From Vibrio tasmaniensis 1F-187 (GTDB lineage: Bacteria; Pseudomonadota; Gammaproteobacteria; Enterobacterales; Vibrionaceae): DNA of 51,253 bases. Shown here in pieces: positions 35,791 through 45,306 of this stretch. The stretch spans positions 33,622-84,874 of the forward strand of contig NZ_AJZM02000372.1 of NCBI RefSeq assembly GCF_000272405.2, in the 5' to 3' direction. Numbering within the stretch: position 1 is the first letter of the stretch; the number at the start of each line of letters is the position of its first letter. The notes beneath the pieces are model-generated. The model searched no databases. It saw nothing but the letters and a program-made list of their open reading frames with translations, and was not told the origin of the DNA. Both the position numbers and the translations under genes were made by a program.

Positions 35791-36410
35791 ACAAAACAAT
35801 CAAGATAGCGCTCGCCGTTGGATTGGGCTTACTACTCAGCGCTTGTTCGATGGTGTCTCAACAGCCTACAGGCGCAAGTGTCGCAATCGACAAAGACACA
35901 GAGCTCACCTTGCCGCTACCTGCTGAACTGGGATACTCATTTACGGCAAGCCAGCTGATCAGCGCAACATGGCAAGATGATACGCAACAACTTCCTGTTC
36001 AAGTCGAAGTCACATCAGACAAAGTCGTGTTGGCGGGTTTCTCCTCTTGGGGTACTCGCATTCTATCGCTGCAATACCAAAACCAAACGATTGATACTCA
36101 AGTTCTATCTGGTCTTGGCGCTACCCTGCCGCTACCCGAGCAAGTACTATTTAATTTGATGCTGACTCTATGGCCAGTTGAAGCATGGGCTCAACCTTTA
36201 CAAGACATCGGTTGGTATTTGGTCGATACCGAAAACAGCCGCACCGTCTTTGATGAAAACCAACAGCCAATCATTGAAATTGATTACCAAGCAGAGCCCG
36301 GAGCACATAAAACGGCAGGCAATATTGTTTTCAAACATTTGATTCAAGGCTACACCATCACCATTCAAACGTTGAACTCAACGATTGTCGACAACCCAAG
36401 TAAGAGCTAA
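35787..36410 (+). CDS. apeN: DUF3261-type lipoprotein of the APE cluster
   Basis: The 207-residue precursor has a lipoprotein signal with lipobox LLSAC (Cys about 20). The mature protein is mostly beta (TLPLPAELGYSFTASQLISATWQ, VVLAGFSSWGTRILSLQYQ) and resembles the DUF3261 outer-membrane lipoproteins that follow the MMPL gene in APE clusters. It may receive the product at the outer membrane, as LolB does for lipoproteins; that role is inference. It is 5 bases before the KS. Confidence 0.83.
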   Translation: MNKTIKIALAVGLGLLLSACSMVSQQPTGASVAIDKDTELTLPLPAELGYSFTASQLISATWQDDTQQLPVQVEVTSDKVVLAGFSSWGTRILSLQYQNQTIDTQVLSGLGATLPLPEQVLFNLMLTLWPVEAWAQPLQDIGWYLVDTENSRTVFDENQQPIIEIDYQAEPGAHKTAGNIVFKHLIQGYTITIQTLNSTIVDNPSKS

Positions 36411-36415
36411 ACATC

Positions 36416-37615
36416 ATGCCTATTTATATCCAAGACTGTGGTTTCCACTCCGCATTAGGCTCAAGCATTGCTGACATTCATAGCTGCCTCAGCAATGAAT
36501 GCGACTCCAATATGGTTGAAGTGAGCGACATGCTAAACGACGGTAAGCCGACGGTCGTTGGTAAGGTCGCAGGTGATTTACCGGAAATTCCATCAGTTCA
36601 AGCGGAATACGCCACTCGCAACAATCAACTGGCGTTATCGGCTGTTAATCAAATCAAAGACTCTATCGAGCAAGCAAAATCACAATTTGGTGCCGATAGA
36701 ATTGCTGTAGTTATCGGCACAAGCACCTCGGGAATTTCTGATGGTGAAACGGCATTTAAACACAAACTCGAACATGGCTCTTTCCCCGAAGATTTCCACT
36801 ATTCCAAACAAGAGCTAGGGAACACCTCTGAGTTTGTTAGTCAATATTGCTCATTAACCGGGCCAAGTTATGCGATCTCGACCGCTTGCTCATCAAGTGG
36901 CCGTGTATTTATTACTGCCCAACGTTTGTTAGATTCAGGAATGGCTGATGCTGTGTTGGTTGGAGGTGTCGATACACTATGTAAACTGACACTCAATGGC
37001 TTTCATGGTCTTGAAGCGCTATCAACCACACATTGTAAGCCCTTTAGCGCCTCTCGTGATGGCATCAACATCGGAGAAGCTGCGGCATTTATGTTGCTTA
37101 GCAAGACAAAACCAACCGCTACCAATACAACTCAAAGCACTTCGAATATAGCCCTATTAGGCTATGGCGACAGCTCCGACGCACACCATATTTCCGCGCC
37201 CCATCCAGAAGGGAACGGTGCAGAACAAGCAATGAGAAAGGCGTTAGATTCTGCACAGTTACGAGCAAAAGACATCGGTTATATTAATGCCCATGGCACC
37301 GCAACTCCACTCAATGATTCAATGGAAAGCAAAGCCATCCATCGTATTTTTGCAAACAAGGTTCCCGTCAGTTCAACCAAGCCTCTAACAGGACATACTC
37401 TTGGAGCGGCAAGTGCGATAGAGGCTGCAATTGCGTGGCATATTCTAAAATATGACTTACCACTCCCCTTACAAAAATGTCAGTATAAAGCTGAAGATAT
37501 TGAGATTGATTTGGTAAACTGTTCCCAGAAACTTAAAGTAAAGAACATCTTAAGCAACTCGTTCGCTTTTGGTGGCAACAACATTAGCCTGATTTTTGGT
37601 GTAGTAAATGACTGA
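36416..37615 (+). CDS. apeO: Beta-ketoacyl-ACP synthase (elongating KS)
   Basis: The 399-residue protein is a FabF-like thiolase-fold condensing enzyme with a complete triad: Cys158 in ISTACSSSGRV, His293 in NAHGTATPLND, His327 in PLTGHTLGAAS. It ends FAFGGNNISLIFG. With the inactive chain-length factor it is expected to add malonyl units to the aryl starter. It overlaps the dehydratase gene by 8 bases. Confidence 0.92.
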   Translation: MPIYIQDCGFHSALGSSIADIHSCLSNECDSNMVEVSDMLNDGKPTVVGKVAGDLPEIPSVQAEYATRNNQLALSAVNQIKDSIEQAKSQFGADRIAVVIGTSTSGISDGETAFKHKLEHGSFPEDFHYSKQELGNTSEFVSQYCSLTGPSYAISTACSSSGRVFITAQRLLDSGMADAVLVGGVDTLCKLTLNGFHGLEALSTTHCKPFSASRDGINIGEAAAFMLLSKTKPTATNTTQSTSNIALLGYGDSSDAHHISAPHPEGNGAEQAMRKALDSAQLRAKDIGYINAHGTATPLNDSMESKAIHRIFANKVPVSSTKPLTGHTLGAASAIEAAIAWHILKYDLPLPLQKCQYKAEDIEIDLVNCSQKLKVKNILSNSFAFGGNNISLIFGVVND

Positions 37616-38072
37616 TATCCCTTCTGTAGACCAACTTCTCCCACACGATGATCCGATGATATTAATCGATCGAGCTATCAACGTTGAGGCATTGTCGATT
37701 CACTGCCAGGTCGATATTGGCGCGCACAACCTATTCTTTGACGTCGAATCTCAAACGGTCCCAGCTTATGTTGGCATCGAGTTTATGGCGCAGTCTGTTG
37801 CAGCTTGGTCTGGATACCATGCGCTGAAAAACGGCACTACTCCTCCAATCGGCTTCTTACTCGGTTCTCGTCGCTACAAGTCACTGTGTGATGAATTTAC
37901 TCAAGGTCAAACCCTTGATATCTATGCTGAACAACTCATGGAAGACAGTGGCATGGCTGTGTTTATCGCCAGAGTCGAATACCAAGGCGAGTTAGTGGCT
38001 CAATGCCAACTCAACGTCTACGTTCCGACCGAACAAAAATTACAAGAAATGAAAACTAGGAGCCCATCATGA
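37608..38072 (+). CDS. apeP: Hotdog-fold dehydratase (ApeP family)
   Basis: The 154-residue protein starts MTDIPSVDQLLPHDDPMILIDRAI, the ApeP signature; His13 is the probable catalytic residue. The middle helix PAYVGIEFMAQSVAAWSGYHAL carries the Glu of the FabZ-like second site. It should dehydrate 3-hydroxyacyl-ACP with ApeI. It overlaps its neighbours by 8 and 4 bases. Confidence 0.9.
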   Translation: MTDIPSVDQLLPHDDPMILIDRAINVEALSIHCQVDIGAHNLFFDVESQTVPAYVGIEFMAQSVAAWSGYHALKNGTTPPIGFLLGSRRYKSLCDEFTQGQTLDIYAEQLMEDSGMAVFIARVEYQGELVAQCQLNVYVPTEQKLQEMKTRSPS

Positions 38073-38794
38073 GCCGTCAGGTTTTAGTCACTGGTGCCAG
38101 TAAAGGCATTGGTAAAGCGATCGCTATTCAACTCGCGAAAGACGGTTTTGAAATCGCCGTTCATTACATGGGTGACAAGCAAGGTGCTGAAGACACATTA
38201 AAGTCGATCACTGAGCTCGGTGCTGCAGGACGTCTGATCCAATTTGATATCAGCAATCGCAGCGAATGTCGCGAAACGCTTGAGTCAGATATTGCCGAAC
38301 ACGGCGCTTACTATGGTGTGGTGAATAATGCCGGTATTACTCGTGACACGGCATTCCCAGCTATGACTGAAGAAGAGTGGGATGGTGTTATCCATACCAA
38401 CCTCGACAGCTTCTACAACGTACTTCACCCGTGCGTGATGCCAATGGTTCAAAAACGCAAAGGCGGTCGAATCGTTACTCTGGCTTCTGTATCCGGCATC
38501 ATGGGTAACCGCGGTCAAACCAACTATGCCGCAGCAAAAGCAGGTGTGATTGGCGCAACTAAGTCTCTGGCTCTAGAGCTCGCAAAACGCAAGATAACGG
38601 TAAACTGTGTCGCTCCTGGTCTAATCGATACCGGGATGGTTGATGAGCATGTAAAAGAGCATGCGCTACCTCAAGTTCCATTACGCCGCATGGGTGAACC
38701 AGAAGAAGTAGCAGGCCTAGTCAGCTACCTAATGTCGGATATTGCCGGCTACGTAACTCGCCAAGTGATTTCAGTTAATGGAGGCTTAGTATGA
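38069..38794 (+). CDS. apeQ: 3-oxoacyl-ACP reductase (FabG-like)
   Basis: The 241-residue short-chain dehydrogenase has the NADP-binding TGASKGIGKAIA (8-19), NNAG (86-89), and the catalytic Ser140, Tyr153 and Lys157 (ASVSG; TNYAAAKAG). It reduces the 3-ketoacyl-ACP made by the KS. There is no enoyl reductase gene in the operon, which fits production of a polyene. It overlaps both neighbours by 4 bases. Confidence 0.93.
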   Translation: MSRQVLVTGASKGIGKAIAIQLAKDGFEIAVHYMGDKQGAEDTLKSITELGAAGRLIQFDISNRSECRETLESDIAEHGAYYGVVNNAGITRDTAFPAMTEEEWDGVIHTNLDSFYNVLHPCVMPMVQKRKGGRIVTLASVSGIMGNRGQTNYAAAKAGVIGATKSLALELAKRKITVNCVAPGLIDTGMVDEHVKEHALPQVPLRRMGEPEEVAGLVSYLMSDIAGYVTRQVISVNGGLV

Positions 38795-40014
38795 CCCGCC
38801 GCGTTGTTGTAACTGGCATGTCAGGCGTTACCGCTTTTGGCAACGATTGGCAGCACATCGAGCCAAAACTAAAAGCATGTGAAAATGCGACCCAGTACAT
38901 GCCTAGCTTTGAGCAGTACGATGGCCTCAACACAAAGCTTGCCGCACCTATTGATGACTTCCAACTACCTAAGCACTATAAGCGCAAACAGGTTCGTGGC
39001 ATGGGCCGCGTGTCTCGCCTAGCAACAGTAGCGACCGAAAATGCACTAGAGCAAGCAGGACTGATTGGCCACGACGTTTTGACTAATGGCGAAACAGGCA
39101 TTGCCTATGGTTCTTCAACCGGCAGTACTGACGCTGTTGGTGCATTTGGCGTGATGCTTAACGAGAAATCGACACGAGCTATCACCGCAACGACTTACGT
39201 TCAGATGATGCCACACACCGCAGCGGTCAACGTCGGGCTATTCTTTGGCTTACGTGGACGTGTGATTCCCACCAGCAGTGCCTGTACTTCAGGTAGCCAA
39301 GCGATTGGCTACGCCTATGAAGCAATCAAACACGGTTACCAAACCGTGATGGTTGCCGGTGGTGGTGAAGAGCTATGCCCAACCGAATCTGCCGTTTTCG
39401 ATACCCTTTTTGCTACCAGTTTAAAAAACGACACGCCAGAAAAATCCCCTAGCCCTTACGACAGTGAGCGCGATGGCCTGGTTATCGGTGAAGGCGCAGG
39501 TACACTTGTTCTTGAAGAGTATGAACATGCTGTGGCTCGTGGCGCAAAGATCTACGCTGAGATCATCGGTTTTGCCAGCAACTGCGATGCAGCTCATGTG
39601 ACTCAACCTCAGATGGAAACCATGCAAATCTGTATGGAGAAAGCGCTGAAAGATGCACAGCTTCCTGCTGAAAAAATTGGTTATGTTTCGGCGCACGGAA
39701 CGGCAACAGATAAAGGCGATATTGCAGAAAGTAATGCGACCGCGAACATTTTTGGTGAAGTGCCAATCAGCTCATTGAAAAGCTACTTTGGCCATACGCT
39801 TGGTGCATGTGGTGCGATTGAAGCTTGGTTGAGCCTAGAGATGATGCATTCTGGCTGGTTCAGCCCAACATTGAACCTTGAAAACATCGACGAACGCTGC
39901 GGTAAACTCGATTACATCACAGGTTCTGGTCGCGAATTGGATGTTGAATACCTGATGAGCAATAACTTTGCCTTTGGCGGGATCAACACCTCCATCATAT
40001 TCAAAAAAATCTGA
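38791..40014 (+). CDS. apeR: Beta-ketoacyl-ACP synthase (second KS)
   Basis: The 407-residue FabF/FabB-like enzyme has the full triad: Cys165 in TSSACTSGSQA, His302 in VSAHGTATDKGD and His335 in SYFGHTLGACG. The C-terminus is FAFGGINTSIIF. In APE clusters this KS is often proposed to start chains or make first condensations. Division of labour with ApeO cannot be read from sequence. It is the last gene, followed by a strong bidirectional terminator. Confidence 0.92.
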   Translation: MTRRVVVTGMSGVTAFGNDWQHIEPKLKACENATQYMPSFEQYDGLNTKLAAPIDDFQLPKHYKRKQVRGMGRVSRLATVATENALEQAGLIGHDVLTNGETGIAYGSSTGSTDAVGAFGVMLNEKSTRAITATTYVQMMPHTAAVNVGLFFGLRGRVIPTSSACTSGSQAIGYAYEAIKHGYQTVMVAGGGEELCPTESAVFDTLFATSLKNDTPEKSPSPYDSERDGLVIGEGAGTLVLEEYEHAVARGAKIYAEIIGFASNCDAAHVTQPQMETMQICMEKALKDAQLPAEKIGYVSAHGTATDKGDIAESNATANIFGEVPISSLKSYFGHTLGACGAIEAWLSLEMMHSGWFSPTLNLENIDERCGKLDYITGSGRELDVEYLMSNNFAFGGINTSIIFKKI

Positions 40015-40042
40015 GCTTAGCTAGATAAAACTCAAGACAAAT

Positions 40043-40078
40043 AAAAAGGGTCAGTAACCAAGTTACTGACCCTTTTTT
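40043..40078. terminator. Bidirectional terminator between the APE operon and gltX
   Basis: AAAAAGGGTCAGTAAC (40043-40058), loop CAA, GTTACTGACCCTTTTT (40062-40077). It is a 16-bp perfect stem with T-runs in both directions between two convergent genes. Confidence 0.92.
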
Positions 40079-40097
40079 CAATCTAGCTAATACTCAA

Positions 40098-41525
40098 TTA
40101 AGCGTTAGCTTCACGCTCAGCGATGAACTCAAGAGCCATCTTGATGCGAGCGATTACGCGCTCTTTACCAACAAGCTCCATCACTGCATCAACAGAAGGA
40201 GACTGGCCGCCACCTGTTACTGCTACGCGAAGTGGCATACCGATTTTACCCATGCCGACCTCTAGCTCTTCACATACTGCTGCAATCACACCATCTTTGA
40301 TGTTTGCAGTAGTGAAATCCTCAAGCGCTTCAACCTTAGCAAGAGCAAGCTCTAGTGGGCCTTTAGCAACACCACGTAGGTGCTTCTTCGCTGCGCCAGC
40401 TTCAAACTCAGAGAAATCTTCGTAGAAGTAACGAGACTGTTCAGCAAGTTCGATAAGCGTATTACAACGCTCGCCAACTAGCGTGATCACTTCAGTGATA
40501 GCCGGGCCATTTGTTGTATCGACCTTTTGTGCATCTAGGTGCCATTGCAGGTATTTAGCAACGTACTCAGGCTCAGAAGTCTTGATGTAGTGGTTGTTCA
40601 ACCAAAGTAGCTTATCAGTGTTGAATGCAGAAGCAGACTTGCTGATAGCGTTCAGGCTGAAGAATTCAATCATCTCTTCTTGAGAGAAGATCTCTTGGTC
40701 ACCGTGAGACCAACCTAAACGAACTAGGTAGTTGTTTAGTGCATTTGGTAGGTAACCTTCGTCGCGGTATTGCATTACAGAAACAGCACCGTGACGCTTA
40801 GAAAGTTTCGCACCGTCATCACCAAGAATCATTGCACAGTGAGCGAAAGTTGGAACTGGCGCGCCTAGTGCTTCATAGATGTTGATTTGACGAGGTGTGT
40901 TGTTGATGTGATCTTCACCACGTACAACGTGTGTAATACCCATGTCCCAGTCATCCACTACAACAACGAAGTTGTATGTTGGTGCACCGTCTGTACGACG
41001 AATGATTAGGTCATCAAGTTGGCTGTTAGAGATTTCGATGCGACCACGGATTTGGTCATCAAAGACTACACTGCCTTCTTTAGGGTTACGGAAACGGATA
41101 ACGCACGCATCACCTTCTTTTGCTGCTTCGTTTGCTGCAACAATTTTAGGGTGGTTCGCATCGTAACGAGCCATCTCTTTGTTTTCTTCTTGCTCTGCAC
41201 GAATTTCGTCAAGCAGCTCTTTAGACGCATAGCATTTGAAAGCTTTGTCTTCAGCAAGTAGCTTATCAACCATTTCGTTGTAACGGTCAAAACGCTTAGA
41301 TTGGTAGTAAGGACCTTCATCCCATTCCATACCCATCCATTGCATGCCTTCTAGAATTGCATCAACCGCTTCTTGAGAGTTACGCTCAAGGTCCGTGTCT
41401 TCGATACGTAGAACGAATTCACCACCTTGGTTCTTAGCGAATAGCCAAGAGTAAAGTGCAGTACGTGCACCACCAACGTGAAGATAGCCAGTTGGGCTAG
41501 GAGCAAAACGAGTTTTAACCGTCAT
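40098..41525 (-). CDS. gltX: Glutamyl-tRNA synthetase
   Basis: The enzyme charges tRNA-Glu with glutamate using ATP in the cytoplasm. The 475-residue class I synthetase has the HIGH-type motif [14 protein letters not shown] (9-22, HVGG) and the KMSKS-type motif KLSKRHG. It also has the RIEDTD block and [18 protein letters not shown]. Length and single-copy context fit gammaproteobacterial GltX. It is essential housekeeping and marks the right edge of the variable APE region. It is transcribed alone; the terminator at 40043 follows it. Confidence 0.99.
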   Translation of the reverse strand: MTVKTRFAPSPTGYLHVGGARTALYSWLFAKNQGGEFVLRIEDTDLERNSQEAVDAILEGMQWMGMEWDEGPYYQSKRFDRYNEMVDKLLAEDKAFKCYASKELLDEIRAEQEENKEMARYDANHPKIVAANEAAKEGDACVIRFRNPKEGSVVFDDQIRGRIEISNSQLDDLIIRRTDGAPTYNFVVVVDDWDMGITHVVRGEDHINNTPRQINIYEALGAPVPTFAHCAMILGDDGAKLSKRHGAVSVMQYRDEGYLPNALNNYLVRLGWSHGDQEIFSQEEMIEFFSLNAISKSASAFNTDKLLWLNNHYIKTSEPEYVAKYLQWHLDAQKVDTTNGPAITEVITLVGERCNTLIELAEQSRYFYEDFSEFEAGAAKKHLRGVAKGPLELALAKVEALEDFTTANIKDGVIAAVCEELEVGMGKIGMPLRVAVTGGGQSPSVDAVMELVGKERVIARIKMALEFIAEREANA

Positions 41526-41817
41526 TTAAATACCTTGATTATGTAGGTGATTCTTTTAGTGATTACCATTACAAAGCCTGCAACAGAAAAATATCACTAA
41601 ATTTTGGGCGCTATTTTATCACCACCGCTTAAATCTACAATCAGTAGTGAATGATTAATGCGCTGATCTTGTACGAAAGCTATCGTAGAAGGAGAAAACC
41701 AATAGCTCAAGCACATGTCAAATGCTCTAAAACGGCAAATTATCGCCACGCTCGCGATAAACCTCATCTATTCCGTCACTCAATATTCCAGCAAATATCA
41801 AATTCTTGAATTTATGT
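41526..41817. other. Divergent region between gltX and copA
   Basis: Nothing is coding here that I would support. It should hold the gltX promoter. An AAGGAG-like site at about 41689 is not followed by a good start codon. The open frame from 41715 into copA crosses the copA promoter and has no family similarity. Confidence 0.55.
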
Positions 41818-41848
41818 TTGACCTTACCCTTACGGGAAGGTTTATGTT
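41818..41848 (+). promoter_or_regulatory. CueR-type copper-responsive promoter of copA
   Basis: -35 TTGACC (41818-41823) and -10 TATGTT (41843-41848) are 19 bases apart, the lengthened spacing used by MerR-family activators. The spacer is an imperfect palindrome, ACCTTACCC...GGGAAGGT, very close to the CueR box of E. coli PcopA. No cueR gene is in the window. Confidence 0.88.
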
Positions 41849-41876
41849 AGGGCTAGATGAAAATTGGAGTATCGAT

Positions 41877-44627
41877 ATGAACCATTACACAGCTGTGCTC
41901 AACGGCCTAAATTGCATGGGGTGTGCTAAGAAGGTCCGCACATTGTTTGACGATCTCGAGAATACGAAGATCAACGACATATCGCTGACCTACATCGATA
42001 TTTCTACTCCTTTTAGTTACGTTGAACTCAACCAACAGTTAGCGACCCTTGGTTATTCCATGGGTAATTCGCTGCATCTTTCATTATCAGGGCTCAGCTG
42101 TGGTAAGTGCGTGAGTAAATTGACTCAAGCGCTTGAGCAGACCTCGCAAATCTCAGACCTAGAAGTCAGCAAACATGAATTGTCGTTGGTTACTCTGCTT
42201 TCAGAATCCGAGCTTATTGAGCTAATCGAAAGTGTGGGTTATCACGCGACTCCTTACTCTGAAATTAATGAGCCTTTATCTAATAAAGAATCAGAAGACG
42301 ATAAAAAAACAGCGTCAGTGGAACCGACACAAGATAAACCTGCTGCTAGCCAATGTACCTATCACCTTGTTCTTGAGGGAATGACGTGTGCGAGTTGTGT
42401 TTCTTCGGTAGAGAAAGCGTTGAAAAAGAATGAGTTCGTCGACCAAGCTCAGATCAATCTCGCCGAACAGACAGCCTTGGTTTTCACCTCTAAAACACGT
42501 GACGTCATCGAAAGCGCTCTCATAGAATCGGTAAAAACCGCAGGTTATGGTGCCGAGTTCGTTGACGACGCGGCGACTCAACAACAAAAACAGCAAGAAC
42601 AACAACTTCGTACCCAAAAAGCTTTCCTAAAGAATTCTGTAAGCGCGCTGTTTATCGGTGCCCCGCTGATGGCGTGGGGCCTGTTCGGTGGCAGCATGAC
42701 CATTGCTACATTTCACGACCAATTGGCTTGGGGGTTGGTCGGAGTCGTCTGCTTGATACTGCTTGCGACCTCAGGACGCAGCTTCTTCACGAACGCTTGG
42801 CAATCACTGATGCACAAGCGTGCCACGATGGACACGTTAGTTGCTTTGGGTACAGGCGCTGCGTGGTTCTATTCAATGTTGGTTGTGCTGATTCCATCAT
42901 GGTTCCCAGAACCATCACGCCATGTCTATTTTGAAGCGAGCGCAATGATTGTTGGCCTTATTTCTTTGGGTCACTACATTGAAGCCAAAGCCAAGGCACG
43001 CACCACCAAATCTTTGCAGGCACTGATTAATTTACAACCTCAAAAAGCGGTGGTTATCGTCGATGGTAAAGAGCAAACCATCGCCGTAGAGGTTATTCAA
43101 GTCGGTATGCACGTACGAGTGAAACCGGGAGAAAAAGTCCCTGTCGATGGTGTCGTGGTATCTGGCGAATCTTATATCGATGAATCGATGCTGACTGGCG
43201 AACCGCTTCCCAACGTTAAATCAATTAATGATGGCGTTTCAGCAGGTACCATTAATGGTGATGGCAGCTTAATCATTGAAGCTACGGGGATTGGCTCAAG
43301 CACCATGTTGGCTCGAATCATTCAGATGGTTCGCCAAGCACAAAGCAGCAAGCCTGCGATTGCGAAGCTTGCCGACTCTATCTCTGCCGTTTTCGTACCT
43401 GTTGTGGTCGCGATCGCAGCCATTACCGCCCTAGTTTGGTTTTTTGTTGGACCACAACCGAGTGCAAGTTACATGCTCGTGGTATCAACCACTGTACTGA
43501 TCATCGCCTGTCCATGTGCCTTGGGCTTAGCGACACCGCTCTCTATTACTGTTGGCGTTGGCAAAGCCGCTGAGTTTGGTGTTCTGATCAAGGATGCCGA
43601 TGTGTTGCAATCTGCAAGCAAAATCGATGCTGTCGTATTTGATAAAACAGGCACCCTAACCCAAGGTAAGCCAACCGTTCAGCAGGCCTTTTATGGCGAC
43701 TTATCAGAACAAGAACTGCTGGCTTACGCCTATTCGGTAGAGGTAGGCTCAGAACACCCATTAGCGAAAACCGTTTGCCAATATGCTGAGAGCTTACAAG
43801 TTTCAGCACTACCCCACAGCGAATTTGAAAACCAACGAGGGCTTGGGGTTCAAGCAACAATTAACGGCAAGAAAGTTCAAGTAGGCTCGTTTAAGTTCCT
43901 AACCCAATTAGGTGTCAATACAGACATTGGCGCGGATTTCATCGAGCTTTGTCGTACACAAGCATGGACACCCATCTTCGTTGTAATCGATCAAAAACTG
44001 GAAGGCATATTGGGCATTTCAGACTCGTTAAAAATAGATAGCAAACAAGCCATTGCTCAACTAAAATCCGCCGGAATTCACACCGTACTATTAACAGGCG
44101 ACAATGACTCTGTGGCTCAAGCAATAGGTAAAAACGTCGGTATCGACGAGGTTATCTCGGAAGTACTACCAGAGCAGAAAGCTCAACATATTGTTCAGCT
44201 GCAACAGCAATATAAGAGTGTTGCCATGGTCGGAGACGGTATTAACGATGCACCAGCTCTTGCTCAAGCGGATATAGGAATCGCAATGGGCAGTGGTAGT
44301 GATGTGGCGATTGAAAGTGCGCAAATGACGCTGCTCAACTCGTCGCCACTGTCTGTGAGTAATGCGATCGAGCTATCCCAGGCAACCGTGAGAAATATGA
44401 AGCAAAACCTGTTTGGTGCCTTCATCTATAACTCGCTGGGCATTCCTATCGCGGCCGGTGTGCTCTACCCATTTTTTGGATTTTTACTTAGCCCTGTCGT
44501 TGCAGGCGCTGCGATGGCGATGTCATCAATCACCGTAGTCAGCAATGCCAACAGATTAAGATTGTTCAAACCCACTCATTATAATATCAACAAAAACCAA
44601 ATTCATGAGGTTCACCATGATTCGTAA
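41877..44627 (+). CDS. copA: Copper-exporting P1B-type ATPase
   Basis: CopA pumps Cu(I) from cytoplasm to periplasm. I start at the ATG at 41877 ([16 protein letters not shown], with GGAG 8 bases upstream), giving 916 residues; the longer frame to 41715 would start before its own promoter. There are three N-terminal metal-binding modules with CxxC pairs at 13/16 (CMGC), 75/78 (CGKC) and 171/174 (CASC). Only the third keeps the GMTCASC form. Then come membrane spans, the TGEP loop, the metal-transport CPC (545-547), phosphorylated Asp589 in DKTGT, and [10 protein letters not shown]. It ends inside the start of the DUF411 gene. Confidence 0.97.
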   Translation: MNHYTAVLNGLNCMGCAKKVRTLFDDLENTKINDISLTYIDISTPFSYVELNQQLATLGYSMGNSLHLSLSGLSCGKCVSKLTQALEQTSQISDLEVSKHELSLVTLLSESELIELIESVGYHATPYSEINEPLSNKESEDDKKTASVEPTQDKPAASQCTYHLVLEGMTCASCVSSVEKALKKNEFVDQAQINLAEQTALVFTSKTRDVIESALIESVKTAGYGAEFVDDAATQQQKQQEQQLRTQKAFLKNSVSALFIGAPLMAWGLFGGSMTIATFHDQLAWGLVGVVCLILLATSGRSFFTNAWQSLMHKRATMDTLVALGTGAAWFYSMLVVLIPSWFPEPSRHVYFEASAMIVGLISLGHYIEAKAKARTTKSLQALINLQPQKAVVIVDGKEQTIAVEVIQVGMHVRVKPGEKVPVDGVVVSGESYIDESMLTGEPLPNVKSINDGVSAGTINGDGSLIIEATGIGSSTMLARIIQMVRQAQSSKPAIAKLADSISAVFVPVVVAIAAITALVWFFVGPQPSASYMLVVSTTVLIIACPCALGLATPLSITVGVGKAAEFGVLIKDADVLQSASKIDAVVFDKTGTLTQGKPTVQQAFYGDLSEQELLAYAYSVEVGSEHPLAKTVCQYAESLQVSALPHSEFENQRGLGVQATINGKKVQVGSFKFLTQLGVNTDIGADFIELCRTQAWTPIFVVIDQKLEGILGISDSLKIDSKQAIAQLKSAGIHTVLLTGDNDSVAQAIGKNVGIDEVISEVLPEQKAQHIVQLQQQYKSVAMVGDGINDAPALAQADIGIAMGSGSDVAIESAQMTLLNSSPLSVSNAIELSQATVRNMKQNLFGAFIYNSLGIPIAAGVLYPFFGFLLSPVVAGAAMAMSSITVVSNANRLRLFKPTHYNINKNQIHEVHHDS

Positions 44628-45057
44628 AGTTATGACTCTTACTGCACTCGCTGCAATTTCAGGACAAGCTCTCGCTACTAATGTACTAAACCATAAGTCT
44701 CCATATTGTGGCTGCTGCACAGAATGGACAGAACACATGCAAGACGCCGGTTTCGATGTCACAGAGAAACTCCATGATGACATGAACCCAATCAAGCAGA
44801 AGTTAGGAGTAACGCCAGAACTGGCTTCTTGCCATACGGCAGAGATCGACGGTTACGTATTTGAGGGGCACATTCCTGCAGAGGACGTGAAAGCCTTTTT
44901 AGAGAACCCACCACGCAATGCGATTGGCTTGGCGGTTCCAGGCATGCCAATGGGCTCTCCGGGCATGGAGTATGGCGATAAGAAAGACGAGTATTCTGTG
45001 TATGCGTTTAACGAGAAAGGTCAGGTGTTTGAATACCGTCATTACAACGGAAAATAG
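44617..45057 (+). CDS. DUF411 family exported metal-binding protein
   Basis: I start at the ATG at 44617 ([16 protein letters not shown]) with GAGG upstream; it overlaps the copA end by 11 bases. The 146-residue precursor has a signal peptide cut near ALA|TNV. The mature part begins with the DUF411 pattern [15 protein letters not shown] (Cys31, Cys33, Cys34), followed by [19 protein letters not shown]. These Cys and His probably bind copper in the periplasm. Such proteins are commonly adjacent to copper-resistance genes. Co-transcription with copA fits a second step of copper handling. Confidence 0.88.
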   Translation: MIRKVMTLTALAAISGQALATNVLNHKSPYCGCCTEWTEHMQDAGFDVTEKLHDDMNPIKQKLGVTPELASCHTAEIDGYVFEGHIPAEDVKAFLENPPRNAIGLAVPGMPMGSPGMEYGDKKDEYSVYAFNEKGQVFEYRHYNGK

Positions 45058-45090
45058 AGCGTAATTAGACCTACGAACAGCAATAAAAAT

Positions 45091-45147
45091 AGAGCCTAGC
45101 ATTAAGCAAACCCAAGACTGTGGTTTACTTACTAGGCTCTTTGCTTT
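45091..45147 (+). terminator. Long hairpin after copA-DUF411 (likely terminator)
   Basis: AGAGCCTAG (45091-45099) pairs with CTAGGCTCT (45132-45140). An inner AAGCAAACC/GGTTTACTT pairing extends the stem. TTGCTTTT follows. Confidence 0.65.
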
Positions 45148-45258
45148 TGGACAGTAAAGCAAATCTTGTCGCGGCACCAACCGGGCTGTTAGTACCGCTA
45201 TGTTTTCGTCGCTAGTTAGCAAAAACTCTATTTAACAAAAAAGCTAATTAGCGAAGAA

Positions 45259-45302
45259 ACTCACTTGGCTAATAATCTAATCGATTAAGCAGCCAAGTGA
45301 GT
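45259..45302 (-). terminator. Hairpin after the porin gene (likely terminator)
   Basis: ACTCACTTGGCT (45259-45270) and AGCCAAGTGAGT (45291-45302) form a 12-bp stem four bases after the porin stop. On the minus strand TTTCTTC and later TTTTTTG (45234-45241) follow. A further related pair, GCTAGTTAGC and GCTAATTAGC, flanks that A/T run at 45205-45252. Confidence 0.65.
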
Positions 45303-45306
45303 CAGC

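Noticed and set aside
24276..40014. Primary type II fatty acid synthesis cluster
   Set aside because: There is no enoyl reductase, FabD or FabH, while an MMPL exporter, LolA-like carrier and aryl-type ligase are present, as in APE clusters.
41715..41876. N-terminal 54-residue extension of CopA
   Set aside because: It covers the CueR-type promoter and a poor start; the ATG at 41877 has GGAG and begins the conserved module.
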